Positions 51,704-61,200 of a stretch of DNA of 64,000 nt are shown one piece after another. The position numbers and the translations under genes were made by a program. The stretch lies in contig CACYHX010000030.1 of the NCBI GenBank assembly GCA_902774365.1, positions 25,705 through 89,704 of the forward strand. Direction: 5' to 3'. The notes below the pieces were generated by a model that did no database searches, was not told the DNA's origin, and was given only the letters and a program-made list of their open reading frames with translations. Source of the stretch: an uncultured Bacteroidia bacterium. Its GTDB lineage: Bacteria > Bacteroidota > Bacteroidia > Bacteroidales > F082. How positions within the stretch are numbered: the stretch's first letter is position 1; the number at the start of each line of letters is the position of its first letter.

Positions 51704-53102
51704 TGGTATGGCTCTTTTGTGTTATGATTTGTTCGGCTTTGCTCGACCGTTTGAGCGGAACGCTGTCGGTCAGGGCAGGGAAGCAGACATCCGGACGCTT
51801 GGTAATGAAATAGGAAGTCTCCATATTCAGCATAGAATCTACGGAAACGCCCATGTTTTCGGCTTTTTTGATGATACCGTCCATCCAGGGCGTGTCATGG
51901 CTGATGCGTTCCTTCATCTTCTGTTTCAAAGGCTCAATTTCTTCTTTGTCGTAACACCATTCCATCAGGAAGCGTTGCGCGAAGCCGTTGCTCATCTCAT
52001 ATTGCTGTGGCGTGCTATAGGCCAGCATGATGAAGTCGGCTCCCGTCACCTTTTCGAGCAGGTCGATGTCGGCTACATTCACCTCTGGGCCATCGAAATA
52101 GATGGTGCTGAAGTAATACCAATAAGGGACGCTGCCGAAGATTCTCTTGAATGGCGCGTGATTGAGGATGTTCCAATAGAACGAGTCGCCGATGGTGATG
52201 AGCCTGGGTTTCACGGCAGTGGGGTCGTCCACGATGGGGGTCTTGGCGTAATAGTTAGGCTCTCCTTTCAGAGGGCGCATGAGGTTCAGCCATTCTTCGA
52301 GGTCGTTGTCAGGCTCTTTGGTCTTGACGTATTTCTCGCCAATGGTGAAATTCAGTATGTTGACGTCGCCTAAGTCTTCCATGTAGCGGATGAGGCTGTC
52401 GGCGACATACATGGCGGCGAGGTTGCTCCAGTGCGTTCCCGTCTGCGGAAACAGGGGAAAGTCGACGGTGTCTTTCATCTGCAAGAACCATTCTCCCGCG
52501 TCGATGTAGTGGATGCCCAGCTCCTCGAAGCGTTGGTGAAGGAAGTCGTGGGCCGAGAACACCTTGTCGTGATGGTATCGCGTGTTGGCAGGGATGTGCT
52601 CGGGATAAATCAATTCTTTTCCAGGCTCCAGCAGCACAAAAAGGTGGACCCCCATGCTGTCGAGAATCTGTTGGGTTTGGGAAAGCATCAAGGCTTCTCT
52701 GCCAAGGATATTCGCCATCTGCAAGGAGTCTTGGGTGTATTTCCAGGAGCTGCCTTCGTAGTATTCCTGCACATAACTCGATTCGTAATACCATCCGTCG
52801 TCGCTGACGAAGACCCAGTTTCTTTCCTTGGCGAAGGTCAAGCCGTAGCAATCCCAGATGTACTGGTTGTAAAGGCGCGTCAATGGCTCCCGAAACCCAT
52901 AATGCTGTTGCAGATAGGCCTCGGCGCCGTCCTGAAAGCTGCAGTCAAGCCATTGCTGTGCCGTCAGTCGGGGCTTGGGCTGTTCCTCCATAGCACCATA
53001 AAGCTTCTTGAATTTGAAGAGGCCCGTGGCTTGCTGTATCGGGAAGAGAAACAAGACGACAGCGGTGAGTGAAAACAATATGACCTTGACGTTGGCTTTC
53101 AT
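51696..53102 (-). CDS. AlgX/AlgJ-like protein (A1), first gene of the locus
   Basis: 468 residues from the ATG at 53102. Membrane anchor (VILFSLTAVVLFLFPIQQ), HYGFREPLTRLYNQYIWDC, DDGWYYESSYVQEYYEG and LIYPEHIPANTRYHHD. The His block is QTGTHWSNLAAMYVADSL (Gly at the Asp position) and the Ser block LITIGDSFYWNILNHAP. One helical end motif is present (ISHDTPWMDGIIKKAENMG, METSYFITKRP). The -7 element TATTTTTG at 53122-53129 heads the locus and diverges from the U32 gene. Confidence 0.84.
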   Translation of the reverse strand: MKANVKVILFSLTAVVLFLFPIQQATGLFKFKKLYGAMEEQPKPRLTAQQWLDCSFQDGAEAYLQQHYGFREPLTRLYNQYIWDCYGLTFAKERNWVFVSDDGWYYESSYVQEYYEGSSWKYTQDSLQMANILGREALMLSQTQQILDSMGVHLFVLLEPGKELIYPEHIPANTRYHHDKVFSAHDFLHQRFEELGIHYIDAGEWFLQMKDTVDFPLFPQTGTHWSNLAAMYVADSLIRYMEDLGDVNILNFTIGEKYVKTKEPDNDLEEWLNLMRPLKGEPNYYAKTPIVDDPTAVKPRLITIGDSFYWNILNHAPFKRIFGSVPYWYYFSTIYFDGPEVNVADIDLLEKVTGADFIMLAYSTPQQYEMSNGFAQRFLMEWCYDKEEIEPLKQKMKERISHDTPWMDGIIKKAENMGVSVDSMLNMETSYFITKRPDVCFPALTDSVPLKRSSKAEQIITQKSHTNE

Positions 53103-53121
53103 TACAGATGAAAATAACTTG

Positions 53122-53129
53122 CAAAAATA
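53122..53129 (-). promoter_or_regulatory. -7 element heading the acyltransferase locus
   Basis: TATTTTTG on the minus strand, 19 nt before the A1 ATG. Confidence 0.55.
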
Positions 53130-53160
53130 GCAAATTATTCGGTATGATGCCGAAATTGCG

Positions 53161-53168
53161 TAATTTTG
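53161..53168 (+). promoter_or_regulatory. -7 element 4 nt from the U32 start codon
   Basis: TAATTTTG, followed by CGGC and the ATG at 53173. Usual spacing places the transcript start at or inside the start codon. Confidence 0.5.
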
Positions 53169-53172
53169 CGGC

Positions 53173-54891
53173 ATGAATACGAAGAAGATAGAACTGCTCT
53201 CTCCCGCCAAGGATGCCGAGGTAGGCATGGCCGCCATCGACCATGGCGCCGACGCCGTCTATATCGGCGGACCCTCGTTTGGCGCCCGCGAGAAGGCCTC
53301 CAACAGCATCGCCGACATCGAACGCCTCTGCCGTCATGCCGCCCTCTACGACGCCAAGGTCTACGTCACCCTCAACACCTTATTATATACGGAAGAATTG
53401 GAGCGCGCCCGACAACTGGCCTACGACTGCTGGAACGCCGGTGTCGACGCCCTCATCGTGCAGGACATGCAGCTCCTCGACCTCGACCTGCCGCCCATTC
53501 CGCTCCATGCCAGCACGCAGTGCGACAACCTCACCGTAGATAAAGTGCAACAACTTGAAAGTCTGGGATTTAGTCAGGTCGTCCTCGGTCGCGAATTGAG
53601 CCTCAAGGAGATCCGTGAAATCAGGGAGAAGACCACCGTGCCGTTGGAGTTTTTCGTGCATGGTGCCCTTTGTGTCAGCCACAGCGGGCGGTGCTATCTG
53701 AGTCAGTTTATCGGCAACCGCAGCGCCAACCGTGGCGCTTGTGCCCAGCCCTGCCGTCTGCCCTACGACCTCCTCGACGCCGACGGCAACGTGCTGATTA
53801 AAAATAGGCATCTCCTCTGCCTGAAAGACCTCAACAACAGCGCGCATCTGGAAGAATTAATGGACGCCGGCATCACTAGTTTTAAAATCGAAGGACGCAT
53901 GAAAGAGGCTGATTATGTGAAGAATGTGACGGCGTTCTATCGGCAGAAACTAGATGCCATTTTTGAACGTCGGGCTGAATATGAAATGGCCTCGCGTGGT
54001 CATTGCCAATACACGTTTGAGGTCAACCCCGAGAAATCGTTCAACCGGGGTTTCACCGACTTCTTCATTAATGGGCGGCAGAAGGGCATCGACTCGCCTT
54101 TCACACCGAAATCCATGGGTGAATACATCGGCGAGGTGACCTGGTGCAACCCCTTGCGCATGGAACTCGCCACCGACAAGACCCTGCACAACGGCGACGG
54201 CCTCTGTTTCATGAATGAAAACAACGAATTAATTGGCATCCGTGCCGATGTGGTCAACGGCAAAACGGTGTCGTGCAACCGTCCCCACGGTGCCCATCGT
54301 GGCGCGAGAATCTACCGCAACTACGACCTCGAATGGCAAAAACAGGTAGAGGCCTCCACGGGCAACCGAAAGATCGACATTAATCTGACCTTAGCGGAGA
54401 TCGAAACCGGGTATGAAATGGTCGCCGTTTGTAGAGACGCGATTAATCGCGTCTCTGCCAGCGTCACCTGTGAAAAAATCACCGCCACCAACCCCGAAAA
54501 GGCCACTGAAAACATCCGAAAGAAAGCCCTTCAATGGGGCGACACGTCGTTCAACCCCATTAATCTTGAATTGCAATTCGCCGAGCCACGTCTCATCCCC
54601 GCCTCAGTCATCGGTGAGATGAAACGCCAACTGGTTGAAAAACTGATTAATGCATTAATTGAAAATCATCGTGAAAACCGCGAAATTCGCTGTACGGACA
54701 CATCGCAATTAATGACCTGCCACCATTGCATCCGTTATGCCAACGGTATGTGCAGCAAGGAAACCGGCCAAAAGGCCACCGATTTGTTCCTGCGTCCGGT
54801 AGGCTATCCCCCTCTGAGAGGGGGGCAGGGGGGAGTCACCTTCCGTCTCGTCTTTGATTGTCGCCATTGTTTGATGTATGTTCAAAATTAA
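53173..54891 (+). CDS. Peptidase U32 family protein, RlhA-like (23S rRNA hydroxylation)
   Basis: 572 residues. The RlhA branch of U32 is needed for 5-hydroxycytidine in 23S rRNA; the long form with an extra C-terminal domain fits. The N-terminus is IELLSPAKDAEVGMAAIDHG. The Fe-S-type cysteines are in FFVHGALCVSHSGRCYLSQ and SANRGACAQPCRLPYD, with FKIEGRMKEADYV following. The C-terminus has further cysteines (CHHCIRYANGMC, DCRHCLMYV). Two repeats are inserted in frame: the 28-nt palindrome (54431-54458, giving CRDAINRVS) and a C-rich/G-rich hairpin (54808-54834, giving PPLRGGQGG). The start sits 4 nt after its -7 element. Confidence 0.87.
   Translation: MNTKKIELLSPAKDAEVGMAAIDHGADAVYIGGPSFGAREKASNSIADIERLCRHAALYDAKVYVTLNTLLYTEELERARQLAYDCWNAGVDALIVQDMQLLDLDLPPIPLHASTQCDNLTVDKVQQLESLGFSQVVLGRELSLKEIREIREKTTVPLEFFVHGALCVSHSGRCYLSQFIGNRSANRGACAQPCRLPYDLLDADGNVLIKNRHLLCLKDLNNSAHLEELMDAGITSFKIEGRMKEADYVKNVTAFYRQKLDAIFERRAEYEMASRGHCQYTFEVNPEKSFNRGFTDFFINGRQKGIDSPFTPKSMGEYIGEVTWCNPLRMELATDKTLHNGDGLCFMNENNELIGIRADVVNGKTVSCNRPHGAHRGARIYRNYDLEWQKQVEASTGNRKIDINLTLAEIETGYEMVAVCRDAINRVSASVTCEKITATNPEKATENIRKKALQWGDTSFNPINLELQFAEPRLIPASVIGEMKRQLVEKLINALIENHRENREIRCTDTSQLMTCHHCIRYANGMCSKETGQKATDLFLRPVGYPPLRGGQGGVTFRLVFDCRHCLMYVQN
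54431..54458. repeat. 28-nt palindrome, in frame in the RlhA-like gene
   Basis: GTAGAGACGCGATT plus its complement with a single change (CTCTGC end). Encodes CRDAINRVS. Confidence 0.95.
54808..54834. repeat. CCCCCTCT hairpin repeat, in frame in the RlhA-like gene
   Basis: CCCCCTCT/AGAGGGGG followed by a second G-run; encodes PPLRGGQGG. A related unit, TCCCCTC-TAC-GAGGGGA with a trailing CTAGGGAG, is at 55149-55173. Confidence 0.7.
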
Positions 54892-55282
54892 TTCGTACCT
54901 TTGCAGCCCATCTAATTATATAATAAATAATAAATAAGTATATAACCAACTATAAATCAACAACATACAAAAATCGGCGAAAAAAAACGAAAAAAAAGCC
55001 CAATACGACTAAGGGTAAAACCCGACTTGCAAGTCATATAAATGTCTAGACAACATTAAAAACGCGTTTGCTATGCATTCGAATGCAATTTTCATGCTTA
55101 GGAAATTAGCTGACATCGTGCCATTTTGGAACGATGGATTTTGCATTTTCCCCTCTACGAGGGGACTAGGGAGATTTTTTGCCTCTCCCGCATCTTTTGC
55201 TTTCGATCAGAAACAAACAAAACGAACAAAAATTTATCAAATTCAATCAATTCACTTAATTATTAACCAAATTCAATTCATT
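54892..55282 (+). promoter_or_regulatory. Promoter and long structured leader of the HagA-like gene
   Basis: The -7 element TACCTTTG is at 54896-54903, leaving a ~380-nt untranslated leader. It contains A-rich runs, a GGGT-AAA-ACCC hairpin (55013-55023), four perfect palindromes (55024-55087), an ATCGT...ACGAT pair (55115-55134) and the C/G-rich hairpin at 55149. No open frame of note is present. Confidence 0.6.
55024..55087. repeat. Row of four perfect loop-less palindromes
   Basis: GACTTGCAAGTC (55024-55035), TGTCTAGACA (55043-55052), AAACGCGTTT (55060-55069) and TGCATTCGAATGCA (55074-55087). Their centres are 18, 17 and 16 bp apart. Confidence 0.8.
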
Positions 55283-58200
55283 ATGAAAAAGAAAGTATTT
55301 TCTTTGATGATGGCATTGCTCTTGGTTTTTCCTGGAGCGATGTTTGCGCAAAACCGTGTTTCTAACGGTGCGCATGGAACGCCTGCGTCCCCTCTATCGG
55401 GTACCCCGGCCATTAGAGCCGTGGCTCCTAACGCGGGCAACGCCACGATCATTTTGACCGCTGGCGATGTCTGGGAGGATGGTTCGGGCTATCAAATGCT
55501 GCTCGACGCCGATGCAACGGCTTACGGCTCGACGATTCCAGAGACTGGTGCTTTGAGCTTGGATTGCTCTGGCAACGAGTCGATTTATGCCGAGTTCGAG
55601 TACAAACTCCCGACGAATGCTGATGGGGTTTGTGAGACCTCCAACATTGTCATTAACAACAGTGTGAGCATTCAGATTCCTGCTGGAACCTACGACTGGT
55701 GCATCACCAACCCGACTCCCGGTGATCGCATCTGGATTGCCGCTGCAAACGGTTCTGCTGGCGGTCGCCAGGACGACTACGTGTTCGAGGCTGGCGCGAC
55801 CTACGAGTTCGTTGTGAGCCTTTTTGGCAACAATGATGGTGTCGATGTGACCGTCACCCAAGGTGAAACGCCGGATGTTCCTGTCGTAGCTGGCGAACTC
55901 ACCGTGCATGATGGCACTGCCACCAACGGTTATGTTCCGGTGTATGGCTTCTATGCCGATGCCTACCTGAAGTCTGAAATGGTGTATCCTGCCGCTGAAC
56001 TTAGCGACATGGCCAATGGCACCATCAACAGCATGAAGTTCTACCTTTCGTCTCCTGCTACAGACAGCTGGGGTAGCGCCTACTTCCAGGTCTTCCTGAG
56101 TGAAGTCAGCAGCACTAGCATCAATAGCTTCTACGGTCCTGGCACCATCGTTTACGAAGGTCCCCTGGACGGCACTCAGTCCGAGATGACGATTAACTTC
56201 GACACGCCTTACCAGTACAATGGCGGCAACCTGCTCGTCGGTGTGTACAACATCGCCGAGGGTACCTACAAGTCCTGCTCTTTCGTAGGTGAAGCAGTGA
56301 ACGGTGCTTCGTTCCAAGGCTACAGCTACACCAGCCTTGACGCTGTAAGTGGCTCTCAGCGCGACTTCCTGCCTAAGACCACCTTCGGCTACACTACTTC
56401 CGGAGAGGAAGTCGTCGTTGAAATTGGCGATGGTACGAGCACGTACTACTACTATCCTGTCAACATGTACTTCCACTACTCCCTGACGGAGCAGATTTAC
56501 ACTGCTGATGAAATCGGAACTGCTGGAACTATCAATTCCGTCTCTTTCTATTACGACTACACATCGTCGTTCAACATGAGCAATGTTACGTTGTACATGA
56601 AGAACGTGGCAAGAACTGCTTTCACCTCCAACACCGACATGGAGCCTCTGGCTCTCGGTGATATCGTGTGGACTGGCAGTCTGGAAGCCACTGAAGCTGG
56701 TTGGATCACCATCAACCTTGACACTCCTTTCGAGTATGACGGAATGAGCAACCTGCTGATTGGCGCCTTCGACGGCACCAGCGGTTATCCTGGTAGCTCC
56801 TTCAAGTTCCGCACCACGCCTTGCGACGGTTACAAGGGTATCACTTGGTACAGCGACAGCTATACTCCCGATCCGTACAACACCGCCGCCGGCTATAGCG
56901 GTAGCAAAATGTACACTCAATACCGCAACAACATCCAGCTGGCTATTACCCCTGCTGAAGGTCCGACCTATGAAGTTATCGACCTCGTCGAAATCAACGG
57001 CTTCACCGCTCCTGTGTGGGGTGAAACTCCCGACAATGAAGTGAACGTCCCCGAGGATGCCAACTACTACATCAATGAAAGCTTCTGGACCTATTGGTAT
57101 CCCAACCGTGGCCAGACCAGAGCCGATGGCGTCCGCGTTATCGATCCGGAACCCATCTTCAATGAAAACGATGGTCGCGCCTACTACATGGAGATCGTTG
57201 TTTTACCCAACGAAGGTTATGTGTTCAACAACAGCACCGACATTCTCATCAACGGCGATGCCAGCTTGGTGGATATGGATGCCACTTTGGTCGATGCGAG
57301 TGAAGTTGTTATCTGCACCATCGACTTCTACCCCTATGAGGAAGGTCTGCACACCCTGTCGACCTACGGCGTGGGTGAAGATGCCTACGAAAGCATCGAC
57401 CGTCTCATCATCGAACGCCCCAACGGCGCTTGGATGGAGCCTTACCACTTCAACCTCTACAACGATGGTGACGAAGACGTCGAAGTCGTCCTGATCGACT
57501 TCCTCCACAACAACGGCTACTTCAGCATGGACGAAGAGACCACCGAGTATCCCTTCACCGTGGCTGCCAACGGCCGTCCTGGTGTCGACCTCTACATCAA
57601 CACCAACCCCGAATGGACCGACACCGATGTGATCGAGAGCCAGCTCGCAGTGAACACCACTGAACGCAGCACGCACCTCTATCAGATTGTCGCTGCTCCT
57701 TATACTCCTTACTGCCCCGATGTCGTTGAGGCTGCTTATCCTCTCGGCAACGTGACCGAAGGTATCCAGTGGAGACACTACACCTCCTGGATGTGGAACC
57801 AAATCAACCCCCAACCGGAATATGAAATCCATGACAACTACACGCTGCCCTTCCCCGAAATTCCGGAAGGCAGAGACGCTGTCATTAAGTTCACGGTCGA
57901 CAGAGCTATGAGCCTTAACGCCCGCGTTCCTGCTGAATATCCTGATGGCAAGGTGGCCCTCTACACTGAGGACTTCTACGGCCAGCCTGGCCCGATGGCT
58001 GACAACAACTACACCGAACGCCCGATGCAAGGCGGCGGCAGCACTCCTGCCGGCGGCGCCTTCGAGGCTGTGATCGGTGACGGTACCAGCACGACTGGCT
58101 ACATGCCTTTCTACTGCTTCTACAACTACTCCATGAGCCAGCAGCTCTTCCTTGCTGCCGAACTGCAGGCCGCTGGTGTGACCAGCGCCCCGATGACCAG

Positions 58201-61200
58201 CCTGAGCTGGTACTGCACGGGCACCAACGGTAACCTCCAGAGTAACATCACCATCTGGATGGCCAATGTGGCAGAGACCGCTATCGGCGGCAATTCCATT
58301 GTGACTAGCGGTATGACCAAAGTGTATACCGGTAACATGACCCCCACTGTGGGTTGGGATGAGTTCGTCTTCAACCAAGGCAACTTCTCCTGGGACGGAC
58401 ACAGCAACATCCTGATCTCCGTGCAGCGTAACAACGGTGCCTGGGCATCCGGCATCAACTGGCAATGTGGTACTCAAAGCTTTACCGCTAGCGGTTATTC
58501 CTACAATGACTCCCAAGGTGCTTACAACATGGAGACCAACTCCTATGTCTTTGGTACTTCCGGTTATTCGTATGGCGGCACCACCACGAACCGCTCCATC
58601 GTCAAGATGAAGGGTGGCAACCGCAACCGCGATGCCTACACCTACGGCTTCGAAAACGGCCTCGATGGCTGGACTGCCCTTGATGTCAACGTCGATGGCG
58701 GTACTTGGGTCCATAGCAACAACAATCCTGGTCAATATGACTACACTGAACATGCCCACGGCGGCAGCGGCTTTGCCATGTGCTATTCGTTCATTGATTA
58801 TGATGGCGCTTACGACACCGACTCATATCTCATCAGTCCTCAGCAGTACACCCTCGACAACAACTCGTCGATCACCTTCTGGGCTGACAACGCCAACGAT
58901 GATTATCCGGAGAGCTTCTCGGTCTGTGTTTCTACTGCAGCCAACCCGACTGCCAGCAGCTTCACCCAGGTTTGGGGTGGCGGCGCCAAGGCTGGTTCGA
59001 ATGGCAACGCTACCGTTCGTGCTACGAACAATCGTTATGACAACTGGCGTTCACATACCGTCAACTTGGGCGCTTATGCTGGTCAAACCGTGTGGATTGC
59101 TTTCCACGATGTGAACTATGACGCATACGAAATCTGGATTGACGATGTCACCATCAACGCTGCTTCCAGCGCTCCCGTTGATCCCGACCAGCCCGTCGAT
59201 CCTGAAGTGCCTGGCGCATTTGCTGCATTCAGCGCCGGCCCGGTCATCGAGAACCTGAACATCCTGCCCGGTACCTACTATCTGGTGGCCTCTTCAACGG
59301 CTACTGAAGATTACGGTCCTCGCGCCTTCGCCGACCCCGTCGCTGACTTCGAGGTTGAAATCGGCATCGAAGACCTGCCCTGCCCCGAAAAGGCTGTCGT
59401 GGTCGCTCCTGTCGACAACGCCGAAGGCATCCAGCCCAACAGCGTGACCCTGAAGTGGTTGCTTGACCCGAACTGCACTGAATACCGTCTCACCTTCAGC
59501 ACGACCTACTGGCCGGATGATGAAGTGGAAACGCATCCTCAGACCATCCTCGTCGACTGGACGAACGACCTCGCTGAGGAATACACTGTGACCAACCTTT
59601 GGAACAACACCAACTACTTCTGGCGTGTCGACCAGCGCACCAATGGCGGCGAGCCTGTCGGCTGCACCACCATCGGCGACATCTGGGGCTTCACCACGCA
59701 CTTCAACGTGCCTGGCAACTTGACCGCCACCCCGGTTGAACTCTTCGAAGGCCAAACCACCACTTTGAACTGGAACTCGATTGTCGACCGTACCTATCGT
59801 TACTACTTCATCTATAAGGATGACGAGTATCTTGATCGTACCACCGTCAACCAAGTCAACATGACCACCTACACCGTGGCCGCCAGCGAACTGCCTTACA
59901 ACATGGAAGGCTACAAGTTCAACGTCACCGCCATCTACGACGAAGGTGAATCCGCCTTCTCGAACGATGCTATCGTTAAGGTGTCTGGTTACACCAATGA
60001 AACCGGTATCAACGGTTATGCTTACGAGCAGGACGGCGTCACCCCGATCGGCGGCGTCACCGTGACCATCACTGGTACCGACGAATTCGGTCATTCACAC
60101 ACCTACACTGCCACCACCAACGACAACGGTTACTACAACGTGCAAGTCTACGTTGGTGAATACACCGTGGCCGTTGCCAACAAGGATGGCTATCAAGAAA
60201 CCACCACGACTCATGCACTGCCCTTCAATGCTCCGCACCAGGGTCAAGTCAATGACGTCAACTTCATCATGGACGAAGTGTTCTACGCTCCTGCCAACGT
60301 CTGCGCTGAAACCGTTGAGGTTGGTGGCGAAGAACTCGTCAAGATTTGGTGGGACTTCAACTTCTACAATGAGATGGTTGAAGACTTCGAGACCGGCGAC
60401 CTCAGCCAGTACGATTGGGAAACCACTGCCAACTATCCTTGGACCATCACCACGAACAATCCTTACGAAGGCACCTACTGCCTGAAGAGCGGTGGCGCTG
60501 GCGTCAACAACGTGGTGAGCGACCTCAACCTGACTGTTGAAATCCCGAACGACGGTATCCTGAGCTTCTTCATCAAGCCGAGCTGCGAAAACAACTGGGA
60601 CTTCGGTCACTTCTACCTCGATGGTACCGAGATGGCCACCTTCACCGGCGCTGGCAACTGGGGTGAGAAGCGTTATCCTATCACTGAAGGTGAACACACC
60701 CTCAGATGGAGCTATACTAAGGACGGTAGCGTCAACAGCAACGACGACTGCGTGTACCTCGACTACATCCGCTTCAACCTCCTGCCCGAACCGCCTATCG
60801 CTGGCAATACCTACGACTTCGAAGACGGCATGCAAGGCTGGACCACCATCGACGCTGATGGCGACGGCTTCAACTGGGATATGGCTTCCAACTTGATGAG
60901 CGGTCAAGCTGGTCACGACGGCTCGGCTGACTTCGTGTTCTCACAGAGCTACAGTAATACCTCTGGTGTCCTCTATCCTGACAACTACTTCGTGTCGCCT
61001 CAGGTGCAACTGGGTGGCCAGCTGAGATTCTACGCTTGCGCTCAAGACGCCAGCTATGCTGCTGAGCACTTCGGCGTGGCCGTCTCCACGACCAACAACA
61101 CCAGCGCTTCGGCCTTCACGATGGTTCAGGAATGGACGATGAGCGCCAAGGGTGACAACAACGGCAAGCCTGTTGCCATGAACACCCGCAGCGGTCGTGC

